Assembly (NCBI GenBank): GCA_907163375.1
Contig: CAJQUW010014303.1
Span: 124,001-188,000, forward strand
Direction: 5' to 3'
Source of the DNA: Prostheceraeus crozeri
Lineage: Eukaryota > Platyhelminthes > Polycladida > Euryleptidae
DNA: 64,000 nt
The position numbers and the translations under genes were made by a program. The notes below the pieces were generated by a model. That model saw nothing but the letters and a program-made list of their open reading frames with translations, was not told the DNA's origin and did no database searches. Positions 59,829-64,000 of this stretch are shown here, one piece after another (position 1 is the stretch's first letter; each line of letters starts with the position of its first letter).

Positions 59829-60689
59829 ATACTGACACAGGCTCAAAAATTGAAGCTCTTGACAATGCTGAATGAGCATGAAGAACAACTGACGGCGAAA
59901 TTCAGCACTCCTGCTGACGGCAAGAAGAAAAACTCGCAATATGTAATGCGATATATTCTAACATGGAAGCCATTGGATATAAAGGATCAATGGAAAAATT
60001 GCGTGATGTTGAACATCAAAACATACGGAAAGCAACGATAAAGAAAAGAGATGCAGCCATGAAGTCAGGTGAAGGTAAGAAATGAACGTGCTATGATTAC
60101 ATAAACTAATGCATTCGGGAGCTAAGTGAATTACACACGAACAGAATTTTTTTCGTAACTTTCTTGTGAATGTTTTAATCTATATAACAAATGTGCTTTA
60201 CATACATACAGAGTGTCTATTTCTATGGCAATAAAGTGCATGCTAATCAGATGCATGAATGGATAAATGCATTTATTTGAAATGTTAAACGTGCATTTCA
60301 CTACTGTTTCATTTCCCTTTTCAGGGGGCGATGGAAAGTACACGGAAATAGATCAGCTAGTCCTGAATTACATTGGCATCGAATCTGCCGTGCTTGAGGG
60401 TCTCCCAGTCGCTGAAAGCAGCGTACAAAGTGGAATTCGATGTTCACTTGAAGCCTTCACCTCCTTCCTATCCATGCTCGAGGATGATGCTGACGACTGT
60501 GAACCTCATCGAAGTCAGGAGCAGCAATCCTGCAGTGTCCCCGAAAAAAGGATCCCTGAACCTGGTAAAACTGCACGAAAGCGCCGTGATTTGTTGATCG
60601 AAGAGAACTTAGAGCTTCAGAAGCTACATTTGGAAATTCTCCTGTTGGAGCATGATTGCAAGACAAGAGACATCCCCATTGATAGATGA
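59829..60689 (+). CDS. Harbinger Myb/SANT-like accessory protein (two exons)
   Basis: Such proteins bind the transposon ends and bring the transposase into the nucleus. Exon 1 (about 59829-60074) reads LKLLTMLNEHEEQLTAKFS and WKPLDIKDQWKN, then shifts frame near 60000 into KATIKKRDAAMKSGE. The intron 60075-60324 has GTAAGA and TTTTCAG ends. Exon 2 (60325-60689) reads GGDGKYTEIDQLVLNYIG, a Ser/Glu-rich middle and a coiled-coil tail (LLIEENLELQKLHLEILLLE) before the stop. The layout is standard. The frame change in exon 1 means this copy is probably defective. Confidence 0.82.
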
Positions 60690-61082
60690 ACGTCTTATTG
60701 TGAACTCTCTTTGATTTGCATTGTAATAATATAAGCTTCATTGAATTGGATGAACTTGGTCGCTTTTGTTGATAGTGGGCATACATAACCTCGAGACCCT
60801 CTGTTTATATTATGTCAAATAGAGCACAAAAATTGCTTGCATATTTTTTATTCCAATATCAAAATAACTTGCAACAGTAAGGATGCTATATTGTACAGTA
60901 ATGTTATATTGTACAACAGTATGCATGTATGAGCGTAAATTGTGATTGAAAGTAAAAAGCATCAATTGAAAAATTGAACAAGAGCAGATCTACGACTATT
61001 GTCATCAATGACTATGTGGTCTCCCGTTTCTTCGACAACTTGTTCTGCAATGGGAGCAGTGTTGTTTCTGTATCGCTCTGGC

Positions 61083-62003
61083 TCAAAACGTAAACATGTT
61101 GTGCAGAACAGCCGTTGCCTTGATTATTTCGCAAGCATATGCGGGCGTTTTGACCCGTATCTTTCCAAGAACTGGGAATCTGTTCTTCCAAATACCAAAC
61201 GCTCGCTCCACAACTGCTCGAGTTCGCTTTAGAGCTGCATTGAATGCTGCTTCGGCATTGGTTTGAGGGCTTTGAATAGGAGGAATCAGCCAACGTTTTG
61301 TGGGATAGATAGAATCTCCCAACAATACAGCGTCTGGAAATGGTCTGTATCCGCTACTGAATGCATCGTTCAGCGAACTTCGACGCAGAACTCTGGCGTC
61401 ATTGACGCTTCCGGGCCACCGCGCACTGATATAAAAGAATTCCAAGGTAGGGCCCGCAACAGCCATCACGTTAATCGAGTGTCCAATTTTGTGTCGATCA
61501 ACATATTGATGTTCGTCCAAAGAAAGTGCAATGATGGGAATCAGTATACCATCTACAGCACCACACACAGATGGCATTCCTCCAATGTTGAAAAACTTTT
61601 CTGCTAAGTTATCGCAGCTAGATGGTCAGCCTATGACGTCATCGAACATGGCAGTGTTTAGCGCATTGGTCACTCTACGAATCGCTCGGCAAACGGTTGA
61701 TTCGGATGGACCATGGCAATCTCTCATAACGTGATAGAAGGCATTGCTGGAATAAAAATGCAACGTCGTCAAAAGTTGCTGTTTCTCTGAAAGACTGCCA
61801 AGACGATTTTCAATTTCCAAATGCGGTCCAATTCGCTCAAGGATATACGAGATTGAGGATGCTTGCAACCGATATCTCTGCTCCCAGTCGGTAGCGTCGT
61901 CAAAGTTCCGTCGGTTATAAAAATTGCGACTCACAGGACCAACACAGTCAAGTTCGAGCATGTCGAAGATAGGATTGAATCCGTCTCGGTTCATCTTACC
62001 CAC
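61083..62003 (-). pseudogene. Harbinger transposase (HARBI1-like DDE_4)
   Basis: Cuts and joins transposon ends. The N-terminal part (62003-61610) reads MGKMNRDGFNPIFDMLEL, LGSLSEKQQLLTTLHFY and a helix-turn-helix (SESTVCRAIRRVTNAL). After one TGA stop at about 61610 (likely a changed Trp codon) it continues FFNIGGMPSVCGAVDG (first Asp), ARWPGSVNDARVLRRS, LLGDSIYPTKRWLIPPI (second Asp) and VVERAFGIWKNRFP (Glu). The whole DDE triad is kept. A single nonsense change separates it from an intact gene. Confidence 0.9.
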
Positions 62004-62388
62004 CTCACAAGCTTTGTAAATGTCTTTCTACAATTCTTACATAGTTTCACAATTCAACATTGTTCATGAAACTGAAATCAATGATTCTTCGTTACAATTT
62101 TACAAATTACAATGCCCTTTTCCAGCTTACAATTCTACCTTACTATTACAAGTCATCATGAAACAGAATATTTACAATTTTAAGCTACAATTCACAATTT
62201 ACTATGATTGTAAGCGTCATGAAATAGGCCCCAGGTTGCACTTCACACCATTCTTTGTAGATATCTCGAAGCAAGATTTCTATGTAATGCTAGAAACTTT
62301 GGAAATGGGTAAAATTGTGACATTAACTAAATACATAAACAACGCAAATAGCATCAGAGCAGATAAATTGCGTCGCAGCGACCAATGA

Positions 62389-64000
62389 CATCGTGATAAG
62401 TATTCAGATGTATTAAACTTAAAGGTTCTGATAGCGCAACATATTGTTCCATTCGAATTAGTGAGACGAACATCAAACCGAGGTCCGGAACGTATATAAC
62501 AACTTCACGTTTCTCATTAATCGATCCTATTAGAGGTAAGACGATGCGAATTGCTGAATTTTTAAATGATCACAATATGATATTATTGTTTCATGCATGT
62601 ATATCACCTATCGTTCCGGACCCCTTAATAAGTAGGACTTAATAATTAGGCAAGACGAATGCTGGCGTGCGTTATTAATTTTGAATACATATTCCGATCG
62701 GCTTTGATATGCCGTTTTTATCAAACCTTAACATTTTCATTGCAAAAGTATGATGGTGCATAACTTTTACAGATGAAATCATAACTGGCTTAAACATATT
62801 AATTATGAATGAAAATGTCCTCTCCTTCCAGACAGTGTCATCTCATATTTCAGTATCATTACTTAATCTCACCTCCACTTTATTGCCATTCTGTAAATTT
62901 CTCAATCGCCTTGTCATCAGTCATCTCATTCATTCTCTTTTGTATAAATGTACGTGTTTTTCAATTGAAAAAATAAACATTCTGATATTCTGATATCTTG
63001 CGTAATGGTTGTCTTCTCTTTCTGCTTTGGGAAGTAGGGCAATCTCAAAAGTATTTTACCACATGTAAGTTATTCAAAATTGAAAATCCTGTTCATATGA
63101 TAGTGACCCCTCTCTACCCATTCCAGTTTGCTTATCTTGTGACAAATTAATACGCCTGGGAGGCTCGGACTAGTTTTCTCATAGACTTTCTTATTACCTA
63201 ATTCTTCATTTAACGTTCGCAACATAAACTGCTGAATCACATCACCAACGTGCTGCGCGTCACGTGTTCAAATCATAAATAAATAGTTATTAAACTATTC
63301 ATACCTATGATGAAGCTTCGAACACAAGAGGCAACAGTTAAACATTGAGCATATAATATTGAGCCTAAAGTGTTCAAGTTAAGCCGGATTAGTAATTAGT
63401 TTTAATATTTTCACCTACTTTTTGCGAGCTTATGTGCCGGCAACATGCAATTATGTAATAACATTTTTTGCTTTTTCGGCCCTTTTCTAACCGGTTCCGT
63501 TATCGTCTCATCAAACCCCATGCCGATTATACGTAATCATCCACTTTTTTTCAGGAAAAAACATTAGCCCTCATTTCAGGTGTAAAGAGTTCTTTTGAGG
63601 TGAAAGCATAATGCGACATCTCTGTAATGAACCCTTTTCAGCTAACGGTAAGTGATACACTGCATATAAAGTTTCTTAAGACATCCACTGAATCTAAGAG
63701 GTGAGATTAAAATTCTTCTAAAAGGAGTGAGGTTAAACACAAAAAAATCTGAAATGGTAGCATGTTGAACAAATATCTCCAACTCTTCCATCTTCGTATG
63801 CACTACGCAGCATGTAAACATGCAAAAATATCTCTAAAATTTAATAAAAAGGCTGTAGTGAAATTGCTGAAATATAACATGCTTGAGGAATGCTACAAGA
63901 ACATGCGTCTCAAAAGTAAACAACCAAATGATCTGGAAGAATCTGGCACAGTCATTTTGCGCATGCAAAAAGCCAAATGTATTGGCAATTGAAGGGTTTT
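62389..64000. other. LINE 3' end and flanking DNA, no gene recognised
   Basis: The LINE appears to end near 62996 at short ttctgata repeats. The rest is AT-rich; a Lys-rich frame at 63762-63992 has no recognisable domain. Confidence 0.35.

Larger units (their letters stand above)
59618..62231. mobile_element. complete two-gene Harbinger element with CAG target duplication
   Basis: A 2614-bp element with terminal inverted repeats GGGCCTATTTCATGACGCTT (continuing to about 28 bp) at both ends. It is flanked by CAG at 59615-59617 and 62232-62234. It holds the two genes typical of PIF/Harbinger elements facing each other: a Myb/SANT-like protein on the + strand (59829-60689) and a DDE transposase on the minus strand (61083-62003). 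The near-identical ends suggest a fairly recent insertion. Confidence 0.93.
59451..62388 (+). pseudogene. LINE C-terminal fragment interrupted by a Harbinger element
   Basis: The left part (59460-59617) reads KLRCGNHDLAVKTG, LCSLCDD and VYHFICKCALYNDIR, the Cys/His-rich tail seen at the C-terminus of many LINE RT proteins. If the Harbinger element 59618-62231 and one CAG copy are removed, the frame goes straight on into LHFTPFFVDISKQDFYVML and on to the stop at 62386. So the transposon entered an intact LINE tail. A 3' UTR seems to run to about 62996, where tattctgatattctgata repeats end the element. Confidence 0.75.

Noticed and set aside
1-64000. CRISPR arrays, bacterial operons, rRNA genes, or LTR/Polinton-type elements
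   Set aside because: No regular repeat-spacer pattern, Shine-Dalgarno-led gene strings, rRNA cores, paired LTRs, gag/integrase or capsid-type coding text were seen.

Overview
The window is eukaryotic, AT-rich animal DNA, most likely from a marine invertebrate. Genes are split by large introns with GT..AG splice sites, and the DNA is dense in old transposons typical of such genomes (Penelope-like, Crypton, Harbinger, Tc1, pogo/Tigger, hAT, several LINE clades). Words such as taggcctac and tacatgta recur and hint at an echinoderm, hemichordate or similar genome, but I cannot fix the phylum from sequence alone.

The main result is one host gene on the + strand that fills positions 1-45456 and enters from the left edge. 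I could chain fifteen exons (1-84, 913-953, 9381-9562, 15908-16183, 19263-19334, 20979-21089, 21209-21313, 21378-21398, 23927-23950, 25139-25192, 29096-29269, 29354-29490, 38087-38167, 42051-42136, 45357-45456). Every splice phase agrees, and together they give 1548 nt, i.e. 515 codons plus a stop. The product is a matrix metalloproteinase: a matrixin catalytic domain (HELGHTFGIQH, then the IMYPTY Met-turn), two six-cysteine ShKT domains, a short lysine-rich linker built from two micro-exons, and a degenerate hemopexin-like propeller closed by a first and last cysteine. Matrixin-ShKT-ShKT-hemopexin is not an architecture I know from the well-studied MMPs.

The introns are transposon graveyards. 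Intron 1-2 (85-9380) holds a LINE fragment, a Penelope-like element with inverted end copies and a 12-bp target duplication, foldback repeats and a TAA-flanked MITE. Intron 3 (9563-15907) holds a 4.8-kb inverted duplication (9837-14616) whose arms carry a Crypton tyrosine recombinase gene. Further introns hold a LINE with a PHD-like finger (minus strand), MITEs, an L2/CR1-like LINE (minus), an internally deleted Tigger element, a LINE with a restriction-like endonuclease region, hAT-like ends and an Ac-like hAT element flanked by TATCGATA arrays (43009-45001).

Downstream of the gene (45457-64000) lie a broken Tc1 element fused to a truncated Buster-like hAT (48424-51281), a tRNA-derived SINE-like sequence, a CR1-like LINE tail, the possible 3' end of an unrecognised minus-strand host gene (54590-54903), a candidate + strand exon (57150-57236), a second Penelope-like fragment (minus) and a two-gene Harbinger element (59618-62231, CAG target duplication) inserted in the tail of a LINE. 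No rRNA, CRISPR, bacterial or LTR-element features were seen.
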